Source: Prototheca cutis (taxonomy: Eukaryota > Chlorophyta > Trebouxiophyceae > Chlorellales > Chlorellaceae). Taken from it: a stretch of 64,000 bases of DNA. Each line of letters begins with the position of its first letter. Positions within the stretch are counted from its first letter, which is position 1. Position numbers and translations under genes: made by a program. The stretch is from positions 939,508 to 1,003,507 of the forward strand of contig BCIH01000001.1 in NCBI GenBank assembly GCA_002897115.2. Direction: 5' to 3'. Below are positions 33,663-45,105 of this stretch, piece by piece. A model generated the notes under the pieces. That model saw nothing but the letters and a program-made list of their open reading frames with translations. It made no database searches and was not told the DNA's origin.

Positions 33663-34127
33663 GGTCTGCGGAGTTATTGTACCTCAGCGAGGTCTGCAGA
33701 CGCCGAAGTGCGCGTTGCGTGCTTGGACAGCTGCATGTGTGGTCGGAACGGCAAGCGCACGGTTCTGGGGTGGCTGCCCACCGAACAGCACGGCCAGGGC
33801 GTGGCCGTGGCCACACGCGCGCCGGCGTTCAGCATGGTTCAAAATGGATTTACAAATTACAGGATGTGCATCGCTTGCAAACCTGAAGACATGCAGGCTG
33901 AGATGCCTGGACACGCCCGTACTTGTCCTAATGCCCATGTGAGCCCGATGACTGGGATTGGCCGGGCACCCTGATCTCGCCTGCATCGCTCTTCATGGGA
34001 GGCGTGTGCCGCCTTCCTCGACCCCACAGAAACAAGTTGATCAGAGGGTTGGTGATTGTTACGATTGATTTCGGGGGAGTCCGGCCTCTTCCCTGTGCGC
34101 CGACTGCCGGGGGGGCTTGTGGGCGGG
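33663..34127. other. 465-nt divergent promoter region, IGPS / UBL protein
   Basis: A head-to-head gap. No other gene recognised. Confidence 0.55.
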
Positions 34128-36682
34128 ATGTCCGTAGATGATCGCTTTGTGGCGACGGTGTGCTGTCAGAACGACGGAGATGTCGACGTGGACGTTCCTG
34201 CGGATGTACGCTTGGGCTGGATGTGGGTTATACGGGGATTGTAGTGCTTGTGATTGGGCTGTCGTTCCCGCTCCGCCATCGTTTGGGTGACCGTGGGTTC
34301 AGCAAGCTCCCTGCAAGTCAGCTCTTCAGGGCAGTCGCCTGCACGTGATCTTCACCTCCCCGCGCTGAACTCGTGCACCCAACTTGCTCCGTGATCCGCA
34401 GAGCACGCTGCACGGCCTGCGTCTCCAGCTGCTTGCCACGGGCAAAGCGGAGGGCGATTTTGACAACGTGCGGCTGCTGTACCGCGGCCGCGCGCTGCCC
34501 TCGGACGGCCTTCTGGCTGCGCAAGGAATCCCCAATGACTCAAAGCTCTTCCTGGTGAGCGGTGCGCCGCCAGGGAGCGCCAGGCCTGATCGCCCTGCGT
34601 CCCCCACGTCCTCTGCCAGTACGGACCGCAGCGTGAACGTGCTGGTGAACTATGCCCGCCGACGACCGTTCGAGAAACTCCTCGACCTGGGGCCCCTCAC
34701 CGCGCTGTATGGCCTGCACCGCGAGCTGGGCGCGACGCAGGAGTCGCTGGAGAAGGAGATCGTCACGCCCTGGGTTGGAGCGCTGGCTGCTCCCGTGGGC
34801 GTCGTGGAACGGCGTCGGTGTGCAATCTCGCAGCTGGGAGAGGTCCTGCGCAACGGGCACAACGTGGACAGGCGGCTCAATGCCCGGGAGCGGCGCGTCC
34901 TGCACGAGGGTGCGATGCTGGGCGGGCGTGAACCCTGGGTCGGAGACGTCCTCGACATGACAGGGCAGGCCCTGACGTCGGTGACGGAGGAATTCGAGCT
35001 CGTCTATGGCACCAGCACGCCCCGCCTGCTCAGTCAGGTAAAGGCCATGGACCATGTCCGCAGCGGAGGGTTCCTGCGCCTCGAACCTCGCAACGTCGAC
35101 CCCTACAAGATGATGGTGTGGATGGGAGTTTTTTCTGGGGGTGGCTGTGTGAGTGAAAAGATCTGTGTCTCTATGCTGGGGAGACCAGTGGACAAGACGA
35201 CCGCACAAACTCCACCCTTGCCTCTGCAACACCGACCCCCGTGCTGCGATAGATGCGGGCCAAGGACGTGTCCCTGCACTTTGAGCGGCTGAGCCGCTGT
35301 GCGATGGAGCTGGCGCGACTGTGGGACGCATATTCCTACGACATGATGTTGCTGGGGGAGGGCGAGCCGCAGGGGAGCGCCTTGTACCTCCGCAGCAGCC
35401 TCAACCGCCAAGGTTTGCAGCCACTCTCTTCGTTTTGCCCTGTGTCGTTGCCTTTCTCGATGTTGGTCCAGGGGGCTGTGTTCCGCTGACAAGCTCATGC
35501 GAGAGCACTCCAGCAGGGAGAAACCAAGAATCCCCCCCCCTCCTCTCATCTGCAGGTGCCATGGACCAACTGAACTCTGAACGAGCTCCGCGGTCCACGG
35601 CGCCCGAGCCCCCACAGCCGAGTGCCCGGAGCACCGCCACGACCACCCCCGGCACGGCCTCCGCCCAGGGCAGTACTACTGTCCTGGGCGGTACTACCAC
35701 CGCTGCCGGGGGCGGTGCTGCCGCCGCCGCCGCCGCCGCCGCCGCTGCATCGAGCACCAATGGCGCAGAGAAGAAGAACAAGGAGTCGCCCAAAGGAAGT
35801 ACCTCTTCCAGCGAAAAAGCACTGCGGGCTGCTGCTCGACCCAGCCAGGAGGCGGCCGAGCCCACGACTCCGGCCACTGGTGAACCAAGCAGCAGCGGCA
35901 CGAGTGAGGGCAGCGCCAGCGGTGCTCCGGCGCCGTCCGAACCTGCTGCGAAGACCGAGATAGCAAGCGACGGCGCACGGGGGACGAAACCCGGTGTCCC
36001 CCAGCTCCCAACGCGAGGCGGTCTGCAGAGCCTGCCGGCCAGGAACAAAAGCGGCCCAGCCCTGCCCGCCAGGGGCAAGACTTCTGGGGCAGGATCTGCA
36101 TCAGGGACGTCTACGGCAGCCACTACTACTGGCGCGGCCTCGGCTTCCGGAGCCGCCACACGCGGCGACAGGCCTGCCGCACCCCCATTGGGCGACATGA
36201 TGCGGACGCTGATGCAGACCGCGCTGGGAGCGCCGGCTGCCGCTGGTCCTGCGAGGTCGAGCACTACGCCGGCTACTACTGCTGCCTCCACAGCATCGAG
36301 GCCGCGGTCGAACGACCCACTGGCCGCGCTGTTTGCTGGCCTGCAGGGGCGTGCAGACCTGTTCAGCGTTCCGCCGCCGCCGGGATCGAGGGCGGGCCGG
36401 GGTCAGGGGCGGGGAAGCAGCACCAGCAGCAGCACTGCGGCGCAGGGAACGACAGCCCCTGCCGCGCCGGCGTCGACGGCTGCGAGTGTCGCGTCAGGAG
36501 CGCCACCAACAACAGGACAGGCGGTGCTGGGCTCGAGCACCGGCGCCGCCTCGGACAGCGACGAGGACCCCGCTGCCCAGATCGCGCTCTGGGCAGTGCG
36601 GGACGTTCCCGAACCGGATCGGGCACTGTTTGCACAGTGGCTGCGCAAGGACGGGAAGGAACTGCGGAACAAGGCCGCCTAG
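34128..36682 (+). CDS. Ubiquitin-like-domain protein with Ala/Ser/Thr-rich C-terminus, BAG6/Scythe-like architecture
   Basis: Four exons: 34128-34205, 34402-35115, 35253-35412 and 35556-36682, about 692 residues, phases 0, 0, 1. Exons 1 and 2 together encode an N-terminal ubiquitin-like fold: MSVDDRFVATVCCQNDG hairpin, STLHGLRLQLLATGK helix, VRLLYRGRALPSDGLL and GIPNDSKLFLVSG. A helical middle follows (LNARERRVLHEGAMLGGREP, VSLHFERLSRCAMELARLWD). The last exon is low complexity (poly-Ala from a GCC run, Ser, Thr, Gly, Pro), with a short conserved-looking end ALWAVRDVPEPDRALFAQWL. N-terminal UBL plus a long disordered tail is the plan of BAG6-type chaperone-holdase proteins, but I see no diagnostic BAG6 motif, so that link is only an architectural guess. 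Intron 2 could also begin at 35038. Confidence 0.7.
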
Positions 36683-37713
36683 TGTGGGGCTGTCACTGGG
36701 GACCCAGCAACATGGTGCTCGTAATGGTGGATGTGGCTCGCTGCGGAGTGCGCAGTCCCGCCCATGTTGGAGACCATGCATGCATGGATAGGGTACCTTT
36801 TCTGGAAACTCGATGCATTTCTTTCATGCTTGAAAGAGCTTGTCAATTTGTGCAATTACCGAGATGCGTGTCTAAGCAGCCGATGACAGGGCACCCGGTG
36901 CCATCGCAAGCATGCAAGCTGCTGCTTCCACAACCCTCCATAATGGGCTGCTGTTCATGGTGCGCGGTTCGAAGCCTAGTCGACAATACGCATGGATCAC
37001 GGCATGGAGCGCTGGCGGCCAGTGGTGCACTGTGGTCTGACGTGGGTCGATCCCGAACCTCCCTAACTCCGCGCGCGAGAGTATGCGGACACTGCGACCC
37101 CTACGCGACCAGCGCATGCTTCCCCGGCAAACCCGATGGCAACCCAGCTCGAGGTTCCAAGGCTTCATAGTCAAATCGCAATCTCTCGTCTGAATTGGGC
37201 ATGCCGTAACCATGAAACTCCATCAGGCCGGTTGGGAGCAGGGGCATCACCCGACGGAAGGACACCCTGCCCGACTGCACGGCCGGCCTGGGGCGTACGG
37301 ATGCGCCATCGCAGGCTAGGGCTGTCTGACCGACCCCAAGGCGTGCCATCCCGTACATCGACAATCAACTTCAAATAGCAAGGGGGTTGACATGAAAGAA
37401 TTAAACTCAAATTAGTCGACTAGGAGTCCATTCGTTGGTTCTTGGGAGGTGAATGTAGTCAGTCCGTTGCCCCCAGGTAGCCAGTGCCTTTCCTGGGACT
37501 TCGTCAGCACTAAGTGCTAACTCGTCAACTTGCCCGGCAGTCAACAATCCTTTTTGGTTCTGAAACAGGTAAGATGGGTGCTCGTCTTGTCATGAGTATT
37601 GCTCCCTGCACTGCAAGCGTTCAGACTGCGCTGCGCATGCCCAGGCCTGTCGCCTAGCCGTCAGCCTGGTCATACACTTCTTATACTGCCGCCGCACCTG
37701 CAGTACGGTTGCC
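36683..37713. other. 1 kb intergenic region between two plus-strand genes
   Basis: It holds the 3' end of the UBL gene and the expansin promoter. Composition is closer to 50% GC than in the genes. No exon or RNA gene is recognised. Confidence 0.55.
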
Positions 37714-40388
37714 ATGGCGCCCTCTATCGCTGTTCTGGGCCTTATAATGGTTATTGGAGTCTCTTGTACCGATGCTTGGCAGAGTGGTCGGGCGGTGAGT
37801 CGGGGTTCGACGTGGCTGATTGCGCAATACGTATTCCGAGGTCATGCGGAGAGCGCCACACCGGTCATGACTTCCATGACTTCCGCATTTCCAGTCATGA
37901 CACAATCCCAATGTACAATTGATCGCAGACATTTTACGGCATTGATGGTTGGAGCATCCATGTACGTTTGGCAGGGCATCGATTGTCTAGGGCTTTGCTG
38001 CTCGGCCCGGCTTGGCACCGCCGTGCGGCCTAGGGTGCTGAGGGCGACTCAGTGCTGCGCCCCGGTCCTGGGATGCATCCATGCTATTTCGAACAAGCAC
38101 ATGTTTTTTTTCTATTACCACTAGCCGGTGCTGCAATCCCTGTTTTCTTCTCTCCGCGACCAAACACGCGCAGAAGGGCTCCTGCGGATTTGGGTATCAG
38201 TGGCCCAATGTCGGGACCGGGTTTGATGTCGCCGCCATCGCGGACAAGGCCCCCATCTTTGGCGGCTCCTGCGGGTAATGGTGGTGGCATGCGGATGGAT
38301 GTGACCATGTTGTGTGTGAATGCAGGTGGGCAATGAGACCTCGGCTGCTTTGACTCCCTGTTTAGCTGCAGACTGTGGCGACAGACATGGCATAGCCAAC
38401 AGCAGGAAAGGCAGCCACGCACATGACGCACGTCAACCCGAACGCTCCTACTCCCCCCCGTCCAAACGCAGGCGCTGCTACGAGGTCAAGTGTGATCCCC
38501 AATCCCAGGTGATTGATGCATACGACGAGACCTTTGATCGGTCCCAGGCCTGCTATGACTCATCCAAGACAGTGGTCGTCCGCACCGTCGACAACTGCCC
38601 ATGGTGCGTGGGACTGGTATGACCGTGGGACGTGCCTGGTCATGCATGCTCTAGCACGTTTGGCTCCAAGTGATGGTACAACGAGACTGGACTCGGCCCC
38701 GCACCCGCAGCGACTATCCCAACAACTACTACTCCAACAAGCGGTGGTGTTGCTACGACCATGGCACCACACACTTTGACCTGTCCATCTGGTGAGTGCA
38801 TTTTGTGGGTGGAAATCCATGCCTGAGAGGACTGGGGTCCAGGATTTACAGACTGGCGGGGAGTCAACGCAGGTCAACACCACGAGACCCCTTGCCATGT
38901 CCAAACGCTGTGCTCGCCATTGAGCTCAACACAAACACGTGCGCAGGGCATTTGAGAAGCTGGCTGATGTGAAGTGGGGCATGATGGGCATCCAGTACCG
39001 GGAGGTGCCCTGCTCCCAAAAGGCCGAGAACCCGGCCCCGCCGATCGCCAACCCCACCCCTGGTGCGTTGCGGGCGCGGCGCCGGATGTGGTTATTTGCA
39101 CTGCGGCAGAATGTCGTATCATCCACATTGCATGCCTTCCTGTACCAGCAACCACCTTGTCCTTCCCCATTATCCCCACAGCTGAGCAGCCGAGCTCCGG
39201 CATGGTGGAGCCCAATGAGGCGACTGTGTATGTCAAGCGCTTTGATTCAGTTGGCGGACCCCAAGGTACGAGCCGCTGGACGGTGCGGGTGACTCAAAGC
39301 TGCTCAGGCTTGCCCGTCGGCGGTTGGCAGCCGCCCTGCGGCATTCCCTTGACAACCGGCATTGCACATGCCCCAACGCCCAGGGGAATTTCATGGATAT
39401 TGTCGACGCTTTCCCAACACCCCCCTCTGCTTTCTTCTTTCAGGGGCTGTCACCGTGGCGACTGACACATCCAACACTCCCAGCAACGACATTGTCACCT
39501 ATTCTTCCACTTTTCATGGCGGTTACACCACGGAGCACTCGGTCAGTGCGTTCTCCTCTTCCACATCCTCCTCTGCTTCGGGTTGCTCAGATGCCGCGCC
39601 CAACGACGGCACCTCTTGCCAACAGCAGAAAGACTGGGGCAAGGTAAGCAGGGATGGCGGGGTGGGTCTAAGCCTGCAACATTCTGATGATGCAGCGACA
39701 GATGCCAAGATACGCAATGACCAAATCCCGCTCCTCCAAACCACCCCTTGTACTGCAGTGCGAGGAAAGCTGGCTGAAGGATGGCAATTACTGCCAGGCG
39801 ACCTGCGGCCACTGCTCGAGCGGCAGCAGCTCTTCCTCGAGCAGCGGGTCCCCCGCTGGTTGCTCAGATAATGCACCGAACGACGGTACTTCATGCCAGC
39901 AGCAGAAAGACTGGGGCAAGGTGAGCAAAGATGTGCAGGGGCTGAAATCGGGCAGAGCACTACCTGAGAGGGGGTGCAGCGATGGAGATCAAGGCGCACA
40001 CAATCAGCGCAATCGATTGCCGTTGTACCATCCACTGTGCTGTTGCAGTGCGAGGAAAGCTGGCTGAAGGACGGCAATTACTGCCAGGCGACNTGCGGCC
40101 ACTGCTCGAGCGGCAGCAGCTCTTCCAGCAGTGGATCTTCCTCTGGCTGCTCTGACACAGCGCCTGGCGATGGCACCTCATGCCAGCAGCAGAAGGACTG
40201 GGGCAAGGTGAGGATATCTGGGGGTACGTGGACCCTAGCATGTGGCCCTTGATGTCTCCAGTTGACAAGCGCATGGGTTAGGGGCCTTGACCCCACGCCA
40301 TTCAACCCTCTCACATGTGCAGTGCGAGGAATGGTGGCTGAAGCAGGGCAACTACTGCCAGGAGACTTGTGGGCGATGCTCCAAGTGA
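37714..40388 (+). CDS. Expansin-family protein with three tandem six-Cys repeats
   Basis: Eleven exons, every phase closing: 37714-37794, 37929-37961, 38174-38274, 38472-38603, 38711-38791, 38947-39062, 39182-39265, 39444-39643, 39759-39920, 40049-40207 and 40323-40388, 404 residues. A signal peptide (MAPSIAVLGLIMVIGVSCTDA) leads into the double-psi beta-barrel domain: TFYGIDGW, GSCGFGYQWPNVGTGFDVAA, SCGRCYEVKC, VVVRTVDNCPC, YPNNYYSNKRWCC, THFDLSIWAFEKLAD (HFD motif) and IQYREVPC. A short strand-rich segment stands where a CBM63 domain would be. Then come three repeats of pattern GCSDxAPxDGTSCQQQKDWGK-CEESWLKxGNYCQxTCGxC with Ser-rich linkers. Such Cys-rich modules occur in green algal wall-acting enzymes. 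Expected role: non-hydrolytic loosening of the cell wall. The N at 40093 is silent (ACN is Thr). Confidence 0.9.
39578..40385 (+). repeat. Three-copy internal duplication of Cys-rich module exons
   Basis: Each module is split by a phase-0 intron at the same site (WGK/CEE). Exons 9 and 10 are nearly identical, each holding the second half of one module, a Ser-rich linker and the first half of the next. Introns are 115, 128 and 115 nt and have diverged. Confidence 0.92.
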
Positions 40389-41039
40389 TCGGCTGGATTC
40401 TCAGAACAACTGCCACCAGACCCAACTGTGCGGCAAAGTCTTGGACTGCCACTGCCCGGAGGGGCCCCGGAGCGAATGCATGTCGTCTCAGGACTGGCAG
40501 TAAATGCTGAACGCATTCTTTCCAAAACTGTTTAGGGCTATTTTTAAGTCAGGACTTGCTTGCAATTCCTTCGGTTGCCCACATCCCCTATCTGCAGTGC
40601 CAGTGTCCTCACCATTCAAACTCCCCATGTCATGTGTTCCCTTGCTACCATGCCATTCTGTTGGTTGCATTGCACATGTCCAAGCACCCATGGCACGCCC
40701 AGTGTGCGCGCCCATGGCTTCTCTCCCCGGCTCGGCCCCACTCCCCTTGCCTGGGGTCTGCCGGCCTGCGCGAGGTGCAGCCTCGTGTGTGCATAGCTGC
40801 AGCAGTGCTCTGTGATTGGTTGTTGATTGGCAGCTCTTTTCTCCAACCTGCTTTCTTTTCAAAGAAAAAGCCAAACCAAATGGGCTCACTGCTGTTATGC
40901 GACAGGCAGCAGGAGCTCTACCCTGCCTGCAGCGAGCAGGGCTGCGGGCAAACGTCGTGACGCTTGCCTTGGTCGAGCAATCTGCGACAGCCAGTCGATA
41001 AAAACCCTGGCACAATAAGCACTGTCGCTCACCACCACC
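40389..41039. other. Convergent 3' region, expansin / MED11
   Basis: No coding exon recognised. Presumably two 3' UTRs. Confidence 0.55.
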
Positions 41040-41657
41040 TCATGCCCGCGCAGTTCCGGCGGCCTGAGCTGACTCAACATTGGCCTGCAGCAGCCGTAGC
41101 TGCGCCTCCCAGGCCGAGTATTTCACTGGCAGCGGCTGCGCATGCCGATCGCACAGCTCCAGAAGCGTGATCTGGGCATCCTACAAGCATGCAGCCGATG
41201 TGAAAGGCGTGGTGCATGGGCCATGCGGAGGAGCAAACGATCATGGCGTCCCCTGGGGCATCCAACCAGCATCACCCAGGCACAACCATCATCAGAGGAA
41301 ATCGACAGTTCATGAATGTGCTCTGGAACATTGCATCCATCTTGCACACCTGCAAATCTTGTAATGCGGTGTTGGAAAGACCGTTCAGGCTGTCGTGACT
41401 CCCTTGCTCCAGGCCTTCCAGCACCTGGGCCGCTGTCTCCAGGGCCCTCAGGATTTTCTGCAGATATCACAGAGGGCATGCACACTGCTGATTTCAGGTG
41501 ATGAATTTGAACCTGGATACCGCTCCGCAGTCATTTAGACACATGTGGATGGCGCGGAGCCAGGCAGCCTTCTGTAGTGGTATCCATTCCCACCAAACAG
41601 TACAGCCTGTCTCCCCACCTGCTCCACTTCCTCCAAACGCCTCACGTCCTCTCCCAT
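41040..41657 (-). CDS. MED11: Mediator complex subunit 11 (MED11)
   Basis: A small gene of three exons: 41657-41619, 41457-41350 and 41180-41040, 95 residues, all phase 0. The protein starts MGEDVRRLEEVEQKILRALE, continues through TAAQVLEGLEQG, LSNTALQDLQDAQITLLELC and KYSAWEAQLRLLQANVESAQ, and is wholly helical. The first helix matches the MED11 pattern (plant SLQRLQNVEKRIVRVLELAG, human RLRALEDIEREIGAILQNAG); the rest keeps the spacing of the family. MED11 pairs with MED22 in the Mediator head module, which contacts Pol II and TFIIH. Exon 1 is 13 codons, so single-frame ORF scans miss the gene. It diverges from USB1 across 299 nt. Assignment is from remembered homologs; other short coiled-coil families remain possible. 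Confidence 0.75.
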
Positions 41658-41956
41658 TCCATCACCCGTCCGTTTTCAATAGCAGAAATAAATGTGACGA
41701 GTATAAGACATGACAATGCTGAGCATATGGAATGCAGGGATTACACGCTCGATGCTCGATCCAGCCAGGGAAATGTCGGAACATTCCGCGCTCGATCAGG
41801 AGCCAGTCGCCGGATCACATCCACGGAATAATAAAACTGCGCTCGTTGTGCATGAGCGATGGCGTTTTCAATCCGCCATGTCATACATGGAGACTGGTGT
41901 ACATCGCATGTAGAAAACATGATGCTCAGTGGGTAGGCGCCAGAGGGCCTTGGGTG

Positions 41957-43283
41957 ATGGATCTGGTGGCTGCTTATGAGAGTCCCCCAGCTTCTCCCCC
42001 ATCCTCCCCTGGGAGCTTGGAGGTGCCCGAGCCCAAGCGCCGCAAAACAGAATCCGTCAAGCGAGACCCCAAGTGCGTACGAGTCGACTGGGTGAGCACG
42101 TTTCTTGCATGGTTAACACGTCACATCCTGCACTTGGCACACGGATACATGGGTGGCACTAATCCTGCCCCACACCGCAGTCTCGCCGCGACGCCAGCCC
42201 CCCCAAAAGTAAAGCTTCCACCTCCAGAGGCGTTGCTCGATGGCGTCATCTTGGGTGCGTGGTGGTCCCTGCCCGGCGACTGGTGGGGAATGCCTTGCGC
42301 AAGAAACCCTGCGGCATGTTGTGGCGCCCGCCTGGCGACTGCTAGGCACATTACGGCCGATGGCCCTTTTGTGTTTGGGAATGTTTGCGGACAAAAGGCA
42401 CCGCCCCACTTGAAAACCCCCCTTCAAAAACATGCACGCACAGGGTCACAGGAGGTCGATGAGCCTGCTCCCTGTGGAGTGCCGGCCGCTCCACGAGTTC
42501 GTCCCCATGTGGAGGGAGACTTTGCCCTGCATGTAACGGTCCCCGCGGGCCAGGCACAGGCTGCACTGGCCGCCGCATTGCGTGCGCTGTGGGCCGGCCC
42601 GCTGGCTGCTCGACTGCCCGGGCTGACGGCGCTTGACCCCGGCACGATGCACGTGTCGTTGTCACGACCGCAGGCCGTGNGCGGCTGGCAGCTGAGGTCG
42701 GTGGTGGATACGCTGCGGCGCAGCGCGCGGAGGCTGGCGCCGCTGGCACTGGCGCTGGGACGACTCGCCTGGCTGGAAAGCGAGGCCGGGACGCAGCGCT
42801 TTCTCGTGCTGGAGGCCGCCGGCCTGTCGACCGGGTTCCTGGCCGCTCTGGCACGCGTGGATGCGGCCATGCGCCAGCACGGCCTCCAACCGTTCTTTGA
42901 GCAGCCCAGGCCCCACGTGTCCCTGGCGTGGGTTCCCGCTGATCAGGGCACACCCACAGCGCTGGAAGCTGCACTGGAAGCTGTGCGGAAGGTGCTGCAG
43001 CCAGCGCTGCCCTGGAACCTCCAGGTGGGTTTTAGAATGTTTTCTGGAAGGGGTGGGATGGGGTGTTGGGATTCTGGCCGTGGAAACTGCATACATGGGT
43101 TTCTGACTTTTCATTACATGGAAAGTAGCCCTTGGCAGCCTGAGAGCGAGGGTCTCTTGTCATCGCATCGACTGCACACCATCAAACTGCGGAAGCCTCC
43201 ACCCCGTGCAGATATCGGAGATCCACTGCAGGGTGGGCCAGCGGCGCCATGTGCTGCCCCTCGGCGCTGGGGCTTCCAGGTAA
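41957..43283 (+). CDS. USB1: U6 snRNA phosphodiesterase USB1
   Basis: Four exons: 41957-42072, 42181-42254, 42444-43024 and 43212-43283, about 280 residues, phases 2, 1, 0. USB1 is a 2H-family 3'-5' RNA exonuclease that trims the U6 snRNA oligo-U tail and leaves a cyclic or 3' phosphate. Both catalytic HxS motifs are visible: MHVSLSR and PRPHVSLAWV. Other marks: LPPPEALLDG near the N-terminus, VRPHVEGDFALHVTVP before the fold, LVLEAAGLSTGFLAALARVD, LQPFFEQPRP, and the C-terminal ISEIHCRVGQRRHVLPLG. A TAA stop directly follows. Exon 1 probably ends at the GTGCGT donor at 42073, not the GTGAGC at 42092, because only the former keeps the LPPPEALLDG frame. One N at 42680 leaves a residue undefined. 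Confidence 0.93.
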
Positions 43284-43352
43284 GACCCGTGTCTGGCACG
43301 GCGCCCTGTGTCCGCTGATCCAGCACCGTGGGGCTCCTGGAGAGACGCCGTC

Positions 43353-45105
43353 TCAAAACACCTCCGTCTCCTGCGGTCGCTTGGTGATCACCTCGTCCAC
43401 CACACCAAATCCCCGGGACTCCTCTGCCGTCATGAAAAAGTCACGTTCCAGCACCTCCTCTGTGGGCGGGGCTTGGTGTGGCGGCGCTGAGTGCTGCTGC
43501 GCTGGATGCATGGGCAGGATACTCGACGGCAAACTGGACGCAGGCCCTCACGTTTTCAATGACCGAGCAAGCAAGGAGCAACCTCTTTTCCATTTGCCGG
43601 AAAGCATGCCTGGGAGTGAACGACGACACACGCTGCACCTGCCGTGTTCCACAGAAAAATAAATCAAATCCATCTCGGGTTTTGAACGACGCACCGATGC
43701 GGTCCCGGGCCTGGCCGGTGTGAGAGACGTAGAGGTCGGTCAACAGCGCCCGCATCTTCAGAATTTCCTTGGCGTGAATGGCAATGTCGCTGGCTTGACC
43801 CTGCAGAGATTGTGTGTGTGTGTGTGTGTGTGNNNNNNNNNNNNNNNNNNNNNNNNNNNNNNNNNNNNNNNNNNNNNNNNNNNNNNNNNNNNNNNNNNNN
43901 NNNNNNNNNNNNNNNNNNNGGGGATGGGAATCAGCGGTGCTTCCAGATGTGACGTGTTGCTGACGACGGTCAGACCGCTCGCGCCCTACCCATCCACGCT
44001 GATTCCACCAACCAGAGAAAACACACCGCTTCAAACCCCAAAAAACTCTGACAAATCAGCACCTGTGCGCCGCCGCTGGGTTGGTGCAGCATGACGCGGC
44101 TGTGCGGCAGTGCCCGGCGGTGTCCGGGCTCGCCGGCGGCCAACAGGAGCGAGGCCATGGAAGCTGCCTGACCCATGGCCAGAGTTGCCACGGGGCAACG
44201 GATGTACTGCATGGTATCATAGATGGCCAGGCCCGCCGTGACGACGCCGCCGGGAGAATTGATGTACATGCTGATCTGCGCACGTGCGCGTGTGAGTGTA
44301 CAATGGGGGTTGGGCAGATCAGGGGAGCCAGGGACTATAGACATGAAAAGGCAAAACTGGTGGCATGTGACCACTTTGCAATGAAATGCATTCCTTGTTC
44401 CACAAGGGATATCGCGAACTGGTGTAGAGGAAGACCCGCCCGCCCTGCTGCTTGCCATCCACTCTTCCACCACAACCCCTCCCTGCACCCCCCCAAAACC
44501 CCACCGGCTTGTCGGGGTGCTCCGACTCGAGGTAGAGCAGCTGGGCAACGACCAGGTTGGCTGACGTGTCCTCGATGGGGCCATTCACACATACAATGCG
44601 CTCGCGCAGGAGGCGAGAGTAGATATCAAACGCGCGCTCACCCCGGGAGGTGGACTCTATCACCATGGGCACCAGGGCATAGCCCCGGGCACCCCATGGT
44701 GTGGACGTCGCCTGTGGGGAGGGGGCGCCAGCTGGGGTTGGTTTCCACTCCCATACTGGTTTTCATGAAAACGATTCGCGGGCATGGCAGCGCCATCGGA
44801 CACCCACCGCGCGCCGGGCAATACTGCTCAGCATGTGATCCAAGTCCGGGGTGTCGTCGTGCGATGGGAGGAATTCCGCCCTGAATGTCAAAGTGCCATC
44901 AATCGGACATTTATGTAGTCACCGGGGTTCGCACATTGGCCGGAGAGGGACCCTCTCTCTGCTCGGCTTGATGGCACATGGTTCTGACTCACCCACCGGC
45001 AAGTGCTGACACCGCGCTGCTGTTCCGAGCGGGGGGGTTGGGGCTTTGAGACGAGAAAGCGTTGGATACTGGGATTGACAATCCGTGCTGTCGAACGTTA
45101 CCCAT
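43353..45105 (-). CDS. ClpP protease proteolytic subunit, organelle-targeted
   Basis: Six exons: 45105-44993, 44880-44808, 44711-44505, 44275-44063, 43800-43695 and 43459-43353, 272 residues, phases 2, 0, 0, 0, 1. It is the serine-protease chamber of the Clp system. Marks: [60 protein letters not shown], the catalytic Ser in [12 protein letters not shown], the catalytic His in [11 protein letters not shown], and the Asp in [12 protein letters not shown]. All three triad residues are present, so it is ClpP and not an inactive ClpR. The 38-residue N-terminus in exon 1 ([20 protein letters not shown] and onward) is Ser/Asn/Ala-rich and uncharged at its end, as in an organelle-targeting peptide; sequence style is nearest to mitochondrial/CLPP2-type. 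Intron 4 contains an 87-nt gap. Confidence 0.95.
43811..43832. repeat. (TG)n microsatellite at a gap edge
   Basis: On the ClpP sense strand it is (CA)n ending about 10 nt before the exon 5 acceptor. Confidence 0.93.
43833..43919. other. Assembly gap (87 N)
   Basis: Unknown bases lie within ClpP intron 4, flanked by a (TG)n tract on one side and a short G run on the other. Confidence 0.98.

Noticed and set aside
35401..36291. 296-codon minus-strand ORF rich in Ala and Val
   Set aside because: It mirrors the low-complexity last exon of the UBL gene.
37775..37814. tRNA-like A and B box words (TGGCAGAGTGG, GGTTCGA)
   Set aside because: They lie in expansin exon 1 and its intron, spacing is too short for a tRNA, and no acceptor or anticodon stem can be folded.
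43695..43800. Possible loss of the ClpP catalytic Asp
   Set aside because: Aligning with human CLPP places the Asp in the conserved ERD ([12 protein letters not shown]) of the next exon, so the triad is intact.
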